DNA of 64,000 nt from Bryobacterales bacterium. GTDB taxonomy: Bacteria > Acidobacteriota > Terriglobia > Bryobacterales > Bryobacteraceae. Position numbers and translations under genes: made by a program. Within the stretch, counting starts at the first letter, position 1; each line of letters starts with the position of its first letter. This document shows, in pieces, positions 1 through 9,368 of the stretch. The notes beneath the pieces were generated by a model. That model was given only the letters and a program-made list of their open reading frames with translations. It was not told the DNA's origin and made no database searches. Where the stretch lies: NCBI GenBank assembly GCA_019261985.1, contig JAFAQY010000027.1, positions 124,001-188,000 of the forward strand. Reading direction: 5' to 3'.

Positions 1-364
1 GGAGCCCTTCGCCGGTCACGCTCATTTGAACGTAATCCTTCAATTTCTCGAACTCGGGGCTCCTCTTCAGCGCTTGTTCTAACTGATCCTTCAGGCGCGA
101 CATATTTTCTTTATTGATTGAAACCGTTTCACCGGTTCCCGTGGTGGCGCTCCCGGCATGCTGGCCGGTTCCGGAAGGATCGCGGAAATACGCGCTGATT
201 GCTTTCCTTATTCTCTCGCTCGATCCCATGAGCCATAACACGATGAACAGCGCCATCATCGCGGTCACGAAATCAGCGTATGCGACCTTCCACGCGCCAC
301 CGTGGTGTCCGCCGTGCCCGCCCTTCTTCCGGACGACAATTAGAGGACGGTTCTGATCGCTCAT
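1..364 (-). CDS. motB: Flagellar motor stator protein MotB, N-terminal part (runs off window)
   Basis: This is the N-terminal part of the peptidoglycan-anchored stator subunit that with MotA forms the ion channel driving flagellar rotation. It is not in the ORF track, but translating from the ATG at 364 gives about 121 residues. They start MSDQNRPLIVVRKK, continue with a Gly/His-rich basic stretch, and then give AYADFVTAMMALFIVLW, the single membrane helix of MotB with its conserved proton-binding Asp at about residue 31. The start codon overlaps the motA stop by 4 bases (ATGA), as in a translationally coupled motAB operon. The OmpA-like peptidoglycan-binding C-terminus lies beyond the window start. 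Confidence 0.93.
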   Translation of the reverse strand, partial: MSDQNRPLIVVRKKGGHGGHHGGAWKVAYADFVTAMMALFIVLWLMGSSERIRKAISAYFRDPSGTGQHAGSATTGTGETVSINKENMSRLKDQLEQALKRSPEFEKLKDYVQMSVTGEGL

Positions 365-1248
365 TTGTCGTCTTTCCCCGCGGCGGCGCCCGCCGCCGAT
401 CCGCCCCTGCAAGCAGCTTCAAACTCCTTAAAGCTCGGCCGTAATCCGGAGGGTATGCTGCGCCGCGCAAACTCCACTGCCAGCATCGGAGACGATCCCC
501 GCACGAATGCCATCACTCCCTGCCGGAGACAGCGCAGATAATCGGTTTCGGCGTCATTCAGCTTTTGCAGATTCAAAGCCAGCGGCCCGAGGAATCCATA
601 GCACAGCAGAATGCCCAGAAACGTCCCCACCAGCGCCGCGGCCACTTTGTGCCCGATCTCCTCCGGAGGCCCTCCCAGCGCTCCCATGGTGATTACGACC
701 CCCAGCACCGCCGCGACAATCCCCAATCCCGGCAGCGAATCCGCCACAGTCGTAAGGGCGCTCACGGGCTGCGACGCTTCGTGGTGGTGAACGTCCATAT
801 CCGCCTCCATCATCTGGTCCAAATCGAACGCCGCCACGCCTCCGCTGATGGCCATGCGCAGCGTATCGCACACGAAAGCAGTGGCATGATGGTTCGCCAG
901 AAATTGCGGGTATTTCGTGAATATCTGGCTTTTATCGGGGCTCTCAATATCCTCCTCCAGCTTCACCATCCCCTGCTTGCGCGCCAGCATGAACAGATCG
1001 CTGAGCATTTTGAGCGAGCTCAGATAGAAAGCCTGATTGTACTTGCTCCCCTTTAGCACTGCAATCAATCCGGAAACGATCCTCGTAATGGTCGAGAGCG
1101 GATTGGCGATCAGCAGCGTGCCTAGCCCCGCCCCGCCGATAATCACCAACTCCGCGGGTTGAAGAAGCACCTTGAGCTGGCCGTGCTCCATCAAATACCC
1201 ACCCATTACTGCACCCAAAACAACGACGAATCCGATAATGGCAAACAT
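361..1248 (-). CDS. motA: Flagellar motor stator protein MotA
   Basis: MotA is the inner-membrane stator subunit that couples ion flow to torque on the rotor protein FliG. The 295-residue product has the usual length. It has two N-terminal hydrophobic segments, a long cytoplasmic loop containing RKQGMVKLEEDIE, and two C-terminal helices that include LPGLGIVAAVLGVVITM and GTFLGILLCYGFLGPLA, the conserved proline-bearing MotA helices. The Gly/Ala-rich tail is short. It is followed immediately by motB with a 4-base overlap. The STAS gene to its right is divergent and separated by a palindromic repeat block. Confidence 0.95.
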   Translation of the reverse strand: MFAIIGFVVVLGAVMGGYLMEHGQLKVLLQPAELVIIGGAGLGTLLIANPLSTITRIVSGLIAVLKGSKYNQAFYLSSLKMLSDLFMLARKQGMVKLEEDIESPDKSQIFTKYPQFLANHHATAFVCDTLRMAISGGVAAFDLDQMMEADMDVHHHEASQPVSALTTVADSLPGLGIVAAVLGVVITMGALGGPPEEIGHKVAAALVGTFLGILLCYGFLGPLALNLQKLNDAETDYLRCLRQGVMAFVRGSSPMLAVEFARRSIPSGLRPSFKEFEAACRGGSAAGAAAGKDDK

Positions 1249-1305
1249 GTAGTGGAAGGTTAACCCAGTAAATGGCTCATCGTCAGAAGTGGATCAGGCT
1301 TTAAA

Positions 1306-1395
1306 GTGGGGCAGGTTGCCAACCTGCGGCGGGTTGCGAACCCGCCTGGCCGATGCGTGCACAAATCGCCCGGCGCGATGGCAATCGGGCGCGAA
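1306..1395. repeat. Modular palindromic repeat cluster, family A
   Basis: Tandem short palindromes are visible: GCAGGTTGCCAACCTGC (1311-1327), GCGGGTTGCGAACCCGC (1329-1345) and a degenerate GCGCGAT..ATCG unit near 1373-1393. The same units recur at 13,806-13,905 in the same orientation and at 45,954-46,056 in the inverted order. The block sits between the divergent motA and STAS genes. It resembles REP-type intergenic repeats; no function is claimed. Confidence 0.75.
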
Positions 1396-1445
1396 GCGCA
1401 CCGTCAAATCGTTTCAAAGTGCGCTAAACTTTTCCCTTGCGGCCA

Positions 1446-1793
1446 ATGCCCCTGGAGCTCCAACACCGCGACATCGAAAGCTCAACGGCGCTCGTCACCT
1501 TGAGTGGCAGACTACTGCTCGGCAAAGAGTCGCAAGAACTCGCCGCGCTGGTCCCGGAATTGATCGCCACCGGCCATAAGAACCTGATCTTCGATTTAAA
1601 GGGCGTGACTCACATCGATTCCACCGGTATCGGCCGTTTCATCGATACCTACACGCGCCTGATGAAGATCGGCGGCAAAATGCGCCTGATCTGCTCCACA
1701 GGCGCCGTCCGCGATTCCTTTCACGTGACACGCCTCGACACGGTGTTCTCGTTCTACCCGACAGTGGAAGCCGCCTGCCAAGGTCTGACGTAG
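1446..1793 (+). CDS. STAS-domain protein (anti-sigma factor antagonist-like)
   Basis: This is a small single-domain STAS protein of 115 residues, the fold of SpoIIAA/RsbV anti-anti-sigma factors. These bind a partner switch kinase and are controlled by phosphorylation of a Ser in the loop. The hallmark segment is visible as LIFDLKGVTHIDSTGIGRF, where DST matches the DSS/DSxG phosphorylation loop. The track begins at a TTG at 1437, but the ATG at 1446 gives the normal N-terminus for the family (MPLELQHRDIE). No partner kinase or sigma factor is adjacent, so the target is unknown. Its position next to motAB could suggest a chemotaxis or motility role, which is inference only. Confidence 0.85.
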   Translation: MPLELQHRDIESSTALVTLSGRLLLGKESQELAALVPELIATGHKNLIFDLKGVTHIDSTGIGRFIDTYTRLMKIGGKMRLICSTGAVRDSFHVTRLDTVFSFYPTVEAACQGLT

Positions 1794-2000
1794 ACAGAGT
1801 AGGCTTTTAGCACCAGCGACCGGATAGACCCGCCGCTCGGCGCGCCGGAACGTAATTCGTCGCCAAGCCCAGCAGCGCCAAGACAGTGTGACAGAGAAAT
1901 ACGAAACCGGATGCTTCACAGGCCAAGGGCCAATGGCGATCGCGTTGAAGACCTTTCAGATGCGCCCCACTCCGCAGCGGAGGCTCCCTCTCGAAGCTCT

Positions 2001-2933
2001 TCAACCCCCCAGCAAGGTACCCGCCCCGATCCCACCCGACTGCGCCAGCTCGCCCGCGCTGACCTTCTTCCCGTCCTCGAAGCGAGCCTTCAGCACCTCA
2101 ATCACCCCGCCCTGCGCGACGATCTTGAAGCTCTGGGCCGTGACATCCGCCACTTCGCCGGTCTTGCCCGGCACGTCGGCAAACCGCCGAAACACGGTCT
2201 TGCGTGCTTCAAAAATCTGAAGCTTTTTGCCGTTCACGCTAGTCCACGCGCCCGGGGCCGGATTGCACCCGCGAATCAGGTTATAAACGTGATCCACAGG
2301 CTTCGCCCAATCGATCTTCGCCTCACCGGCTTTGCACCAACCTTCATAGCTCGCCTGCGATTCGTCCTGCGGCGCCTCTTGGTGCTTACCTGCAAGCACC
2401 AGATCCGCCGCTTCCAATAAAGCTTGCACCCCCATTGGAAACAGCCTATCGAAATAGACCGAGCCGAGTGTGTCGTCGGGACCGATCGGCGTCCGTTTTT
2501 GAAGAATCACCGCCCCTTCATCCAGCCCGTCGGTAGGCCGGAAAATCGTAAGCCCCGTTTCCGTATCGCCTTTGATAATCGGCCAGTTGATCGAGCTCGG
2601 TCCTCGATACTTCGGCAACAGCGACGGATGATACTGAATGGTCCCGTGCTTGGGGATGTTCACGAATTCCTGCGGCGCAAACTGGGTGACGAACGCCATT
2701 ATGCCGATGTCCGCGCCCGCGTTCCGCATCGCCTCTGAAGCCTCGGGCGCACGCAGGGATTTGAACTGATAAACCGGCAACCCCTTTTCCTGCGCCCGCG
2801 CCCGCAAGGCGTCCGCGCGCGCGCCTTCTTTTTCCCGCGCGCAAAATACGCCCGAAATCTCGTCGCCGCGCCCGGCAAACGCATCCAAAACCGCTTTTCC
2901 AAAATCCTGCTGCCCGATGATCGCGATCTTCAT
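2001..2933 (-). CDS. Formyltransferase-family protein, 10-formyltetrahydrofolate hydrolase-like
   Basis: The 310-residue product starts MKIAIIGQQDFG and contains the formyltransferase signature YHPSLLPKYRG and later GLDEGAVILQ. It resembles the N-terminal hydrolase domain of 10-formyl-THF dehydrogenase (ALDH1L1) more than Fmt proper. The start MKIA-IGQ, the INW after HPSLLP, the TYEG and the W-IRG..PGAW segments all match that domain. His102 and Asp138 keep the 36-residue spacing of the His106/Asp142 catalytic pair known from ALDH1L1. The track starts 25 codons upstream, but the ATG at 2933 is the natural start. It lies 4 bases after the formyl-CoA transferase gene, implying one operon acting on one-carbon formyl groups. 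A methionyl-tRNA formyltransferase role cannot be excluded. Confidence 0.8.
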   Translation of the reverse strand: MKIAIIGQQDFGKAVLDAFAGRGDEISGVFCAREKEGARADALRARAQEKGLPVYQFKSLRAPEASEAMRNAGADIGIMAFVTQFAPQEFVNIPKHGTIQYHPSLLPKYRGPSSINWPIIKGDTETGLTIFRPTDGLDEGAVILQKRTPIGPDDTLGSVYFDRLFPMGVQALLEAADLVLAGKHQEAPQDESQASYEGWCKAGEAKIDWAKPVDHVYNLIRGCNPAPGAWTSVNGKKLQIFEARKTVFRRFADVPGKTGEVADVTAQSFKIVAQGGVIEVLKARFEDGKKVSAGELAQSGGIGAGTLLGG

Positions 2934-2937
2934 CGGG

Positions 2938-4212
2938 CTATTGCGCCTTCGCAGGTTTCGGCGGCAACGAAAATGCGCCGGCCTGTTTCTTCGCCTCGAT
3001 CTCGGCATCGCTCCAGCCGAGCACTTCTTTTAACACCTCGGCCGTATGCTCGCCCAGCAGTGGCGACCGCTTAACCTTCGCTGGCGAGGCTGAAAGCTTG
3101 ATTGGCATTCCGACGTTGAACCAGTTCCCACGTTCGGGGTGGTCGAGTTCCAACCACATCTCTCGCCCGCGCACGTGCTCGTCGTTGGCCAAATCCTCTG
3201 TGGACATGATCAACCCGGCAGGCACATCCAGCTCATTCAGAACCGCCATGAATTCGCCCTTCGTGTACTTCGAAGCGAACTTCTCGATGAGCGGCCACAT
3301 CTCGTTCTGGTTCTTGCGCCGGTCGCCGATCTTCGCAAAGCGGGGATCGTTCACCAAATCCGGCAGGCCCAAATCCGGGCCGATCCGCTTGGCCAGCGGC
3401 TCCCATACGGCCTCTTGCACCACGATGTACACGTAATCGTTCGGCCCGCCGGGCTTGCACTTGATCGCATACCCAAGCTGCCCTCCGCCGGAATCGTTTC
3501 CAGCGCGCGGAGTCGCCTTCAAACCCTTGGTCGGAACCGAGAATTCCGAAAGCTCCTGCCTGGTCAACCGTTGATGATCACGAAACTTCACGCGGCACAG
3601 GTTCATCACGCCGTCCATCATGGCGACCTCGACATATTGCCCCTCGCCGGTGCGCTCGCGCTGGTGCAGCGCGGCCAGCAGCCCGATTGCAAGATGCAGC
3701 CCCGTTCCCGAGTCGCCGATCTGCGCTCCCGTCACGTAAGGCGGGCCATCCGGCACTCCCGTCGTGCTCATGGCTCCGCCCATCGCCTGCGCGACGTTCT
3801 CGTAAGCCTTGAAATCCGCGTACGGGCCCGAAGAGCCAAACCCCTTAATCGAACCCATGATTACGCGCGGATTAATCTCGTGGACCTTTTCCCATGGAAA
3901 TCCCAGGCGGTCGAGAACGCCCGGCCCGAAATTCTCCATCAGGATGTCGCTCTTTTTCAACAAATCCACGAACACCGCCTTGCCATCGGGCGACTTCATA
4001 TTGACGGTAATTGAACGCTTGTTGCAGTTCAGCATCGTGAAATACAAGCTGTCCGCATTGGGCACGTCGCGAAGCTGGCCGCGCGTCGCGTCGCCGGCGG
4101 GCGATTCCAGCTTGATTACGTCCGCGCCCATCCATGCCAGCAGTTGCGAGGAGGTCGGCCCCGCCTGTACATGCGTCATATCCAGGACGCGGATTCCCTT
4201 GAGTGCTTCCAT
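2938..4212 (-). CDS. frc: CoA-transferase family III, formyl-CoA:oxalate CoA-transferase-like
   Basis: This 424-residue CaiB/BaiF-family enzyme closely follows the pattern of E. coli Frc, which moves CoA from formyl-CoA to oxalate. Shared segments include GIRVLDMTHVQAGPT, LAWMGADVIKLE, QLRDVPN, LYFTMLNCNKRS, MGSIKGFG, KAYENVAQAMGG and the C-terminal PLLGEHTAEVL. The catalytic aspartate (Asp169 in Frc) falls at Asp167 in IGDSGTGLH. The Gly-rich loop NDSGGGQ also corresponds to the Frc GGGG loop. No oxalyl-CoA decarboxylase gene is in the window, so oxalate as the substrate is inferred. The downstream gene 4 bases away is a 10-formyl-THF hydrolase-like protein. The upstream neighbour proS is divergent. 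Confidence 0.87.
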   Translation of the reverse strand: MEALKGIRVLDMTHVQAGPTSSQLLAWMGADVIKLESPAGDATRGQLRDVPNADSLYFTMLNCNKRSITVNMKSPDGKAVFVDLLKKSDILMENFGPGVLDRLGFPWEKVHEINPRVIMGSIKGFGSSGPYADFKAYENVAQAMGGAMSTTGVPDGPPYVTGAQIGDSGTGLHLAIGLLAALHQRERTGEGQYVEVAMMDGVMNLCRVKFRDHQRLTRQELSEFSVPTKGLKATPRAGNDSGGGQLGYAIKCKPGGPNDYVYIVVQEAVWEPLAKRIGPDLGLPDLVNDPRFAKIGDRRKNQNEMWPLIEKFASKYTKGEFMAVLNELDVPAGLIMSTEDLANDEHVRGREMWLELDHPERGNWFNVGMPIKLSASPAKVKRSPLLGEHTAEVLKEVLGWSDAEIEAKKQAGAFSLPPKPAKAQ

Positions 4213-4374
4213 CTAACTGTGTATCTCCTTCATTGCTAGCGAGTAGATTACCAGTATAGAAGGTGGTCTCCGGTTGGTCCGTTCAACCGGGGTTCGGGTT
4301 ATCGAACCCGATTGTCATGTAAACATCTGAGCCTAACTCCGGCATGCGGTATTGTGGGAAAACACCACACAACG

Positions 4375-5817
4375 ATGATCGGTTCTCCCATCACTCCCAG
4401 AGAAAAAGATTTTGCCACCTGGTATCAGGACGTTGTCATTCAGGGAGATATGGCGGAACCGGCGGAGATCGTCAAGGGCTGCATGGTCATAAAGCCCAAC
4501 GGTTGGGGCGTATGGGAGCGCCTGCAGCGCGAACTGGACGACCGGTTCAAAGCCACCGGCCACGAGAATCTGTATTTGCCTCTGCTGATTCCCGAAAGCT
4601 TCTTGAAGAAGGAAGCCGAGCACGTCGAAGGGTTCTCGCCCGAGCTCGCCGTGGTCACAGTCGCGGGCGGCAAGGAGCTCGAAGAGCCGTACGTCATTCG
4701 CCCCACTTCGGAAACCCTGGTCGGACACTTCTTCGGGAAATGGATTCAGAGCTACCGCGACCTTCCACTGCTAATCAATCAATGGGCCAACGTCATGCGG
4801 TGGGAACTGCGCACGCGGATGTTCCTGCGCACCACCGAATTCCTCTGGCAGGAGGGCCACACCGCGCACGCCTCGCATGAGGAGGCATTGGAAGAAGTGC
4901 TGCGCATGCTCGACGTCTACGCCGATGTCGCCGAAAACGTAATGGCGATGCCTGTGATCAAGGGTGTGAAAACGAGTTCGGAAAAATTCGCGGGCGCGCT
5001 GCGATCTTACTCGATCGAAGCCATGATGCAGAACGGCCTCGCCTTGCAGGCCGGCACCAGCCATGACCTCGGCCAGAACTTCGGCAAGGCGTTTGACGTT
5101 CAATTTCAAAGCAAAGAAGGCAAACTGGATTACGTTTGGCAGACAAGCTGGGGCGTCAGCACGCGTCTGATCGGGGGTCTGATCATGACCCATTCGGATG
5201 ATAAGGGACTCATTCTGCCGCCCAAAGTCGCTCCCCGTAAAGCGGTAATCGTTCCCATTTATCGCAAGGACGAGGAGCGCGCGCAGGTGATGGAAACGGC
5301 ATCGAAAATCGCCCGCGAGCTTGGCGCGCATTTGGACGCTCGCGAAGGTCAAACGCCAGGCGCGAAATTCTTCCATTGGGAGCGCCGCGGCGTGCCCGTG
5401 GTATTCGAACTCGGCCCGCGCGATGTCGCCGCCGGCAAGATCGTCATCAAGCGGCGCGATACCGGAACCAAGGAGCCCATTGCGCAATCTGAGGCGGCGG
5501 TTACGCTCGCCGAAACCCTCGACCTGATGCAGCGCGACCTTTTTGCGAAAGCCCAGCAAAGATTGATGTCGAACACCGTGCTGGCGAACTCAATTCAAGA
5601 AGTGGAAGAAATGCTGGCGGACGCGACTGCCGAAAAAGGCGGGGGCAAATTCGTTATGGCGCACGCCAAAGACGCCCCCGAAGTGGATGCCCGCATGAAA
5701 GAGTTCAAGGCCACCGTCCGCAACATCCCTCTCACTGACGGCTACGACGGTCCGGGCAAATGCATCATTACCGGCGAAAATGTCGACCGCCGGGTGGTTA
5801 TAGCGAAAGCATATTAG
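4375..5817 (+). CDS. proS: Prolyl-tRNA synthetase, archaeal/eukaryotic-like short type
   Basis: This enzyme charges tRNA-Pro with proline in the cytoplasm. The 480-residue length and the order of motifs fit the ProS type that lacks the large editing insertion and has a C-terminal extension ending in Tyr. Visible class II motifs are [15 protein letters not shown], the motif-2 region [20 protein letters not shown], and the motif-3 region [14 protein letters not shown]. The anticodon-binding domain follows ([11 protein letters not shown]). The track starts at a TTG at 4312, but the family N-terminus [15 protein letters not shown] and the ATG at 4375 favour the shorter form. tpiA begins 4 bases after the stop, so the two are likely cotranscribed. 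Confidence 0.95.
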   Translation: MIGSPITPREKDFATWYQDVVIQGDMAEPAEIVKGCMVIKPNGWGVWERLQRELDDRFKATGHENLYLPLLIPESFLKKEAEHVEGFSPELAVVTVAGGKELEEPYVIRPTSETLVGHFFGKWIQSYRDLPLLINQWANVMRWELRTRMFLRTTEFLWQEGHTAHASHEEALEEVLRMLDVYADVAENVMAMPVIKGVKTSSEKFAGALRSYSIEAMMQNGLALQAGTSHDLGQNFGKAFDVQFQSKEGKLDYVWQTSWGVSTRLIGGLIMTHSDDKGLILPPKVAPRKAVIVPIYRKDEERAQVMETASKIARELGAHLDAREGQTPGAKFFHWERRGVPVVFELGPRDVAAGKIVIKRRDTGTKEPIAQSEAAVTLAETLDLMQRDLFAKAQQRLMSNTVLANSIQEVEEMLADATAEKGGGKFVMAHAKDAPEVDARMKEFKATVRNIPLTDGYDGPGKCIITGENVDRRVVIAKAY

Positions 5818-5821
5818 GCCG

Positions 5822-6571
5822 ATGCGGAAGCCGGTTATCGCGGGCAATTGGAAAATGTACAAGACGGCCGCGGAAACGCAGTCGTTTTTAAAGACGTTTG
5901 CGCCGTTGGTCGCCGGTGTGAATAAGGCGGAAGTCGTCGTCTGTCCACCTTTCGTCAATCTTCCGGCAGCCGTCGAATCGGCGCGCGGCACGAACATCGA
6001 AATCGGGGCTCAGGATGTGTACTGGCTAAAGGAAGGCGCCTACACCGGCGAGGTCTCAGCTCCCATGCTCTCGGCGATCGACTGCCGCTGGGTCATCGTT
6101 GGCCATAGCGAGCGACGCCAATATTTCGGCGAGACAGATGAAACGGTGTTGAAGAAAACCATCGCCGCTTTAGATGCGGGGCTGACGCCCATCGTGTGCG
6201 TCGGCGAGCGCCTAGAGCAGCGCGAAGGCGGCACCACGACCGCGGTGTTGTCGGCCCAGTTCTCCGGCGGCCTCGCGGCACTTGCGCCCGAGCAATTTGC
6301 GCGACTTGTGATCGCCTACGAACCCGTTTGGGCCATCGGCACCGGCAAGACCGCAACACCGGAAATAGCCGCCGAAGCCCACGCGTTCATTCGCGATCAA
6401 ATCCGAGGCAAATTCGGCGCAGACATCGCCGAATCCTGCCGCATTCTATATGGCGGCAGCGTTAAACCGGATAACATCAAAGCTCTGATGGCCCAACCCG
6501 AACTCGACGGAGCCCTCGTTGGCGGCGCGAGCCTCGACCCCGCCTCCTTTGCTTCGATCGTCCATTACTGA
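5822..6571 (+). CDS. tpiA: Triosephosphate isomerase
   Basis: TpiA interconverts dihydroxyacetone phosphate and glyceraldehyde 3-phosphate in glycolysis. The 249-residue length is standard. The N-terminal substrate lysine lies in AGNWKMYK, the catalytic histidine in VGHSERR, and the catalytic glutamate and mobile loop in AYEPVWAIGTGKT. The phosphate-binding strands LYGGSVKPDN and GALVGGASL close the barrel. It follows proS by 4 bases. The last 220 bases of the gene have a decayed second copy at 9369-9586, part of a tandem duplication described separately. Confidence 0.97.
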   Translation: MRKPVIAGNWKMYKTAAETQSFLKTFAPLVAGVNKAEVVVCPPFVNLPAAVESARGTNIEIGAQDVYWLKEGAYTGEVSAPMLSAIDCRWVIVGHSERRQYFGETDETVLKKTIAALDAGLTPIVCVGERLEQREGGTTTAVLSAQFSGGLAALAPEQFARLVIAYEPVWAIGTGKTATPEIAAEAHAFIRDQIRGKFGADIAESCRILYGGSVKPDNIKALMAQPELDGALVGGASLDPASFASIVHY

Positions 6572-6838
6572 TGTGGCAAGTGGTAATTTCTCCCCGAGTG
6601 CTGGAGAAGATCGGGGCGTATCAGGAACGAGCCGTTAGCGCGCTTGGGCTCGCCTGCCGGCGGATGCGGATCTCCGACTCACAATTGTTCCAGGATTTCG
6701 AAGTCGCGAACCCCATGCCGACGTACTGTCTGCGCAAGAAGCGCTCGACCCCGATGTGCTCTTGCTTGCGGCAGACCTCGGTCGTGTACTGATGTCTCAT
6801 GACAGCAAGAACACGCGGGTGATAAACCTCGGATAGAC
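6571..6838 (+). pseudogene. Probable remnant of a DUF5615-type PIN-like toxin gene
   Basis: The frame ending at the TAG near 6838 reads EPHADVLSAQEALDPDVLLL and then a segment ending GRVLMSHDSKNTR. This matches the C-terminal pattern (PD-VL-A-GRVL-SHD) of small PIN-like DUF5615 proteins. No start lies upstream in that frame, and the N-terminal part seems displaced into other frames (73-residue track ORF from 6571). I read this as a frameshifted or deleted toxin-like gene sitting in the duplicated tpiA-rpiA spacer. Confidence is limited because the fragment is short. Confidence 0.4.
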
Positions 6839-6863
6839 GTCCCAACAAATCTGGAGCGGAATG

Positions 6864-9212
6864 CTAGTCTGCCCGGAGCGCAGCCATTGGATCGATTCGA
6901 AGAATTCGGCCGCTGGCCCTCCAAATAGCGCCAAAAGCCGCTGCCGCAAGCAATGTCGCGGCTGCGGCGCAGATCCCGGTGCTCAGCGGCTCGGCGCTGA
7001 CGATTAGGTATGTGAGGAGCTTTTCGCCGGCCACCGCCGCGCCGATCCCGAACGCCAGACCCAGACCGATCGGTCCGAGGCTTTCGCCCAGCAGCATGCG
7101 CCGAAGTGTGCCTGCCGATGCTCCGATCGCCGACCTCACCCCGATTTCGTGCGTCCGCTGCGCAATCGAATAAGCCGCGGATCCATATACTCCGATAACC
7201 GCCAGCAGCAGCGCGAATCCGCCGAAGGCCGAAACCGCCGCCGTATATAAGCGAGGCCGCGCCAGCGCATCCGCGAGCCGCTGGTCCAAAGTTTTGACGT
7301 CATACACCGGAATCTGCCGGTCGATCTGCTGAACGACGTCCCGGCAAACGGCGAGATACAACTCGGTCTTTCCGCGAACTCGTACAACGAACGTGACGAA
7401 TCCCGGAGGACTCTGCGGGATCGGGAAATAAATCATAGCCCCCGACGAGGACTCAGGACCCCCGTCATGTACATCGCGAGCTACGCCGACGATGCGGATA
7501 TTCCTGTCCGGATAACGTGCACTTGCAGTTTTGTTCAGTATGTCCAGCCCGTAGCCACTGGCTCGCGCAAAGCTCTCATTTACGATTGCCACGGGTTCCG
7601 AGCCGGCTTGATCAAACGCCGCGAAATCACGGCCCGCGATCATATTGATGTCCAGAGTTCGGAAGAAGTCCGGAGTGACCGCGACCCCAGCTCCTTGCAC
7701 TTCCGCCCCGGATGTTAACTTCAAAGACGCGCCCACAACGATCGAGTAATTCATCAGCGGCAGATAGTTTGCCGCGGCGGCGGATTCAACCCCGGGCACG
7801 CGTCGCAGGCGGTCCAACGCCTCGCGGTAATATTGCGGCTGCGTCTTTTCGGCGCGCACGCCCACAAGCGAAACATTCATCGTCACCACATGATCGGTCT
7901 TGTAACCCAAGTCCGTATGGAGCAATTTGAGAAATGTCCGGGCAAGCGTCAAGGATCCGGCCAGCAGCACCACTGTCAGCGCGCCTTGCAATACGATCAA
8001 GGCCGCGCGTGTCCGCCTGATCCGCGTGCCGCGCACTTGCGAAGCAGAACGAATCGACTCCTGCCAATGTTCCCAATCGGCGCTGGTAAGTCCGGGCAGC
8101 ACGCCGAAAATCAGACCTGTGACCGCGGCCAAGCCGATTGCGAATGCGAGCACGCGCCAGTCGACGATGGTGTACTCCTGAGCGGTAAGCGCCGCCGGGG
8201 CGAGCGTTGCCGCTAAACGCGCAATCGCCTCTGCTACTAACAAACCGGCAAGAGACGCGGGCAGAGTCAGCGCGACCGCTTCGATAATCAACTGCCGCGT
8301 CAAACGCCGCCGGCTAGCTCCTAACGCCGCCCGGATCGACAGTTCCCGCCGCCGCTCGCTCGCCGCGAACAACAGGACCTGCGCTACATTCGCGCACGCA
8401 ATCAATAACACGAGCGAGACTGCGGCCAGAAGGACCAAAGATGCGTCCCGCACCGGACCAGCCAGTAGATCGCGCAGCAGCCGCATGACCGGCACTGCCA
8501 GGCCCTTTTGGATCCTTTCTTCAGGAAACGCTCGCTGGACCTGGGCATTGAAAATCGCGCGTGCCGCTGTAAATGAAAGCCCGGGTTTCAGCCTGCCTAC
8601 CAGTTGAAAGAAAAACGCGCCTCGCTTTGGAAGTCGCGCCATATCCTCGGCCGTAGGCGCCCACACCGCGCTGCGCGCCGGATAATCGAAGCCGGGCGGA
8701 GCGATTCCGACTACCGTCTGCGGCACTCCGTTCAGCCGGATCGTCGCGCCGAGCGCCCGGGGATCTCCGCCGAACGCCTGCTGCCAGATACCGTAACCAA
8801 TCACCGCAACGCCGTCTTGGCCTTTACGGTCCTCATCCGCCGCGAAGTTCCGTCCGATGTAGGGGTCGGTCCCGAGCGTCTGAAAGAAATTGGAATCCGT
8901 TTCTGCCACCAGGACGCGCTGCGCTTGCCTGGCCTCCTGGTTGAACGTCATCTCTGTGACGTTGAATTTGGCTGCCGTTTCGAGAAAGGGGCTCGGGCTG
9001 CGGGCGTCAGCACCCAAGCCCGGCGAATAGAACGACAACTCGATCAAACGTTCAGGGTTCCGAAATGGCAGCCCGCGGAGCAACAATGCATTGCACACAC
9101 TGAAGACGCCGGTTGTAGCGCCGATCGCCAGCGCGAGCGCGATCAAAGCCAGCGCCGCGGCGACCCCGCGTTTCCGGTACACAATTGCGGAGAAGCGAAC
9201 GTCCCGCCACAT
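6864..9212 (-). CDS. MacB/FtsX-type orphan permease (acidobacterial ADOP family)
   Basis: This 782-residue membrane protein has the layout of MacB-like permeases lacking an own ATPase, greatly expanded in Acidobacteria (acidobacterial duplicated orphan permeases). It begins MWRDVRFSAIVYRKRGVAAAL with the first helix, followed by a periplasmic MacB_PCD region that includes VAVIGYGIWQQAFGGDP. Next is a FtsX core with SIRAALGASRRRLTRQL, then a second periplasmic domain and a second FtsX core with EIGVRSAIGASAGTLRRMLL. The duplicated core is therefore directly visible. No ABC ATPase gene is adjacent. It lies inside the tpiA-rpiA interval on the opposite strand, within one arm of the inferred tandem duplication. 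Confidence 0.88.
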   Translation of the reverse strand: MWRDVRFSAIVYRKRGVAAALALIALALAIGATTGVFSVCNALLLRGLPFRNPERLIELSFYSPGLGADARSPSPFLETAAKFNVTEMTFNQEARQAQRVLVAETDSNFFQTLGTDPYIGRNFAADEDRKGQDGVAVIGYGIWQQAFGGDPRALGATIRLNGVPQTVVGIAPPGFDYPARSAVWAPTAEDMARLPKRGAFFFQLVGRLKPGLSFTAARAIFNAQVQRAFPEERIQKGLAVPVMRLLRDLLAGPVRDASLVLLAAVSLVLLIACANVAQVLLFAASERRRELSIRAALGASRRRLTRQLIIEAVALTLPASLAGLLVAEAIARLAATLAPAALTAQEYTIVDWRVLAFAIGLAAVTGLIFGVLPGLTSADWEHWQESIRSASQVRGTRIRRTRAALIVLQGALTVVLLAGSLTLARTFLKLLHTDLGYKTDHVVTMNVSLVGVRAEKTQPQYYREALDRLRRVPGVESAAAANYLPLMNYSIVVGASLKLTSGAEVQGAGVAVTPDFFRTLDINMIAGRDFAAFDQAGSEPVAIVNESFARASGYGLDILNKTASARYPDRNIRIVGVARDVHDGGPESSSGAMIYFPIPQSPPGFVTFVVRVRGKTELYLAVCRDVVQQIDRQIPVYDVKTLDQRLADALARPRLYTAAVSAFGGFALLLAVIGVYGSAAYSIAQRTHEIGVRSAIGASAGTLRRMLLGESLGPIGLGLAFGIGAAVAGEKLLTYLIVSAEPLSTGICAAAATLLAAAAFGAIWRASGRILRIDPMAALRAD

Positions 9213-9247
9213 GGTTTCAGATTAGTTCAAATACAGCCCTGGCGGTC

Positions 9248-9368
9248 AGACCCGGGTTCGCCTCCGAATCCGCGCCCGGCCGGGCGACAGGTTATGCTTG
9301 GCATGGAGTAACGACCATGTTTTCTTTGGGGCGGCGGGAATTGGAACAAACCATCGACACGACATCGC
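9248..9368 (+). pseudogene. Duplicate fragment of the rpiA promoter and first codons
   Basis: The sequence CGACAGGTTATGCTTGGCAT and GGAGTAACGA occur here and again at about 10,040-10,070. Similarity continues through the TTG start context (TTGGAACAAACCATCGACA) and stops near GACATCGCA. This is a diverged copy of 10,010-10,127, the rpiA upstream region plus its first few codons. It is joined directly to a tpiA 3' fragment, so it cannot make RpiA. Confidence 0.85.
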
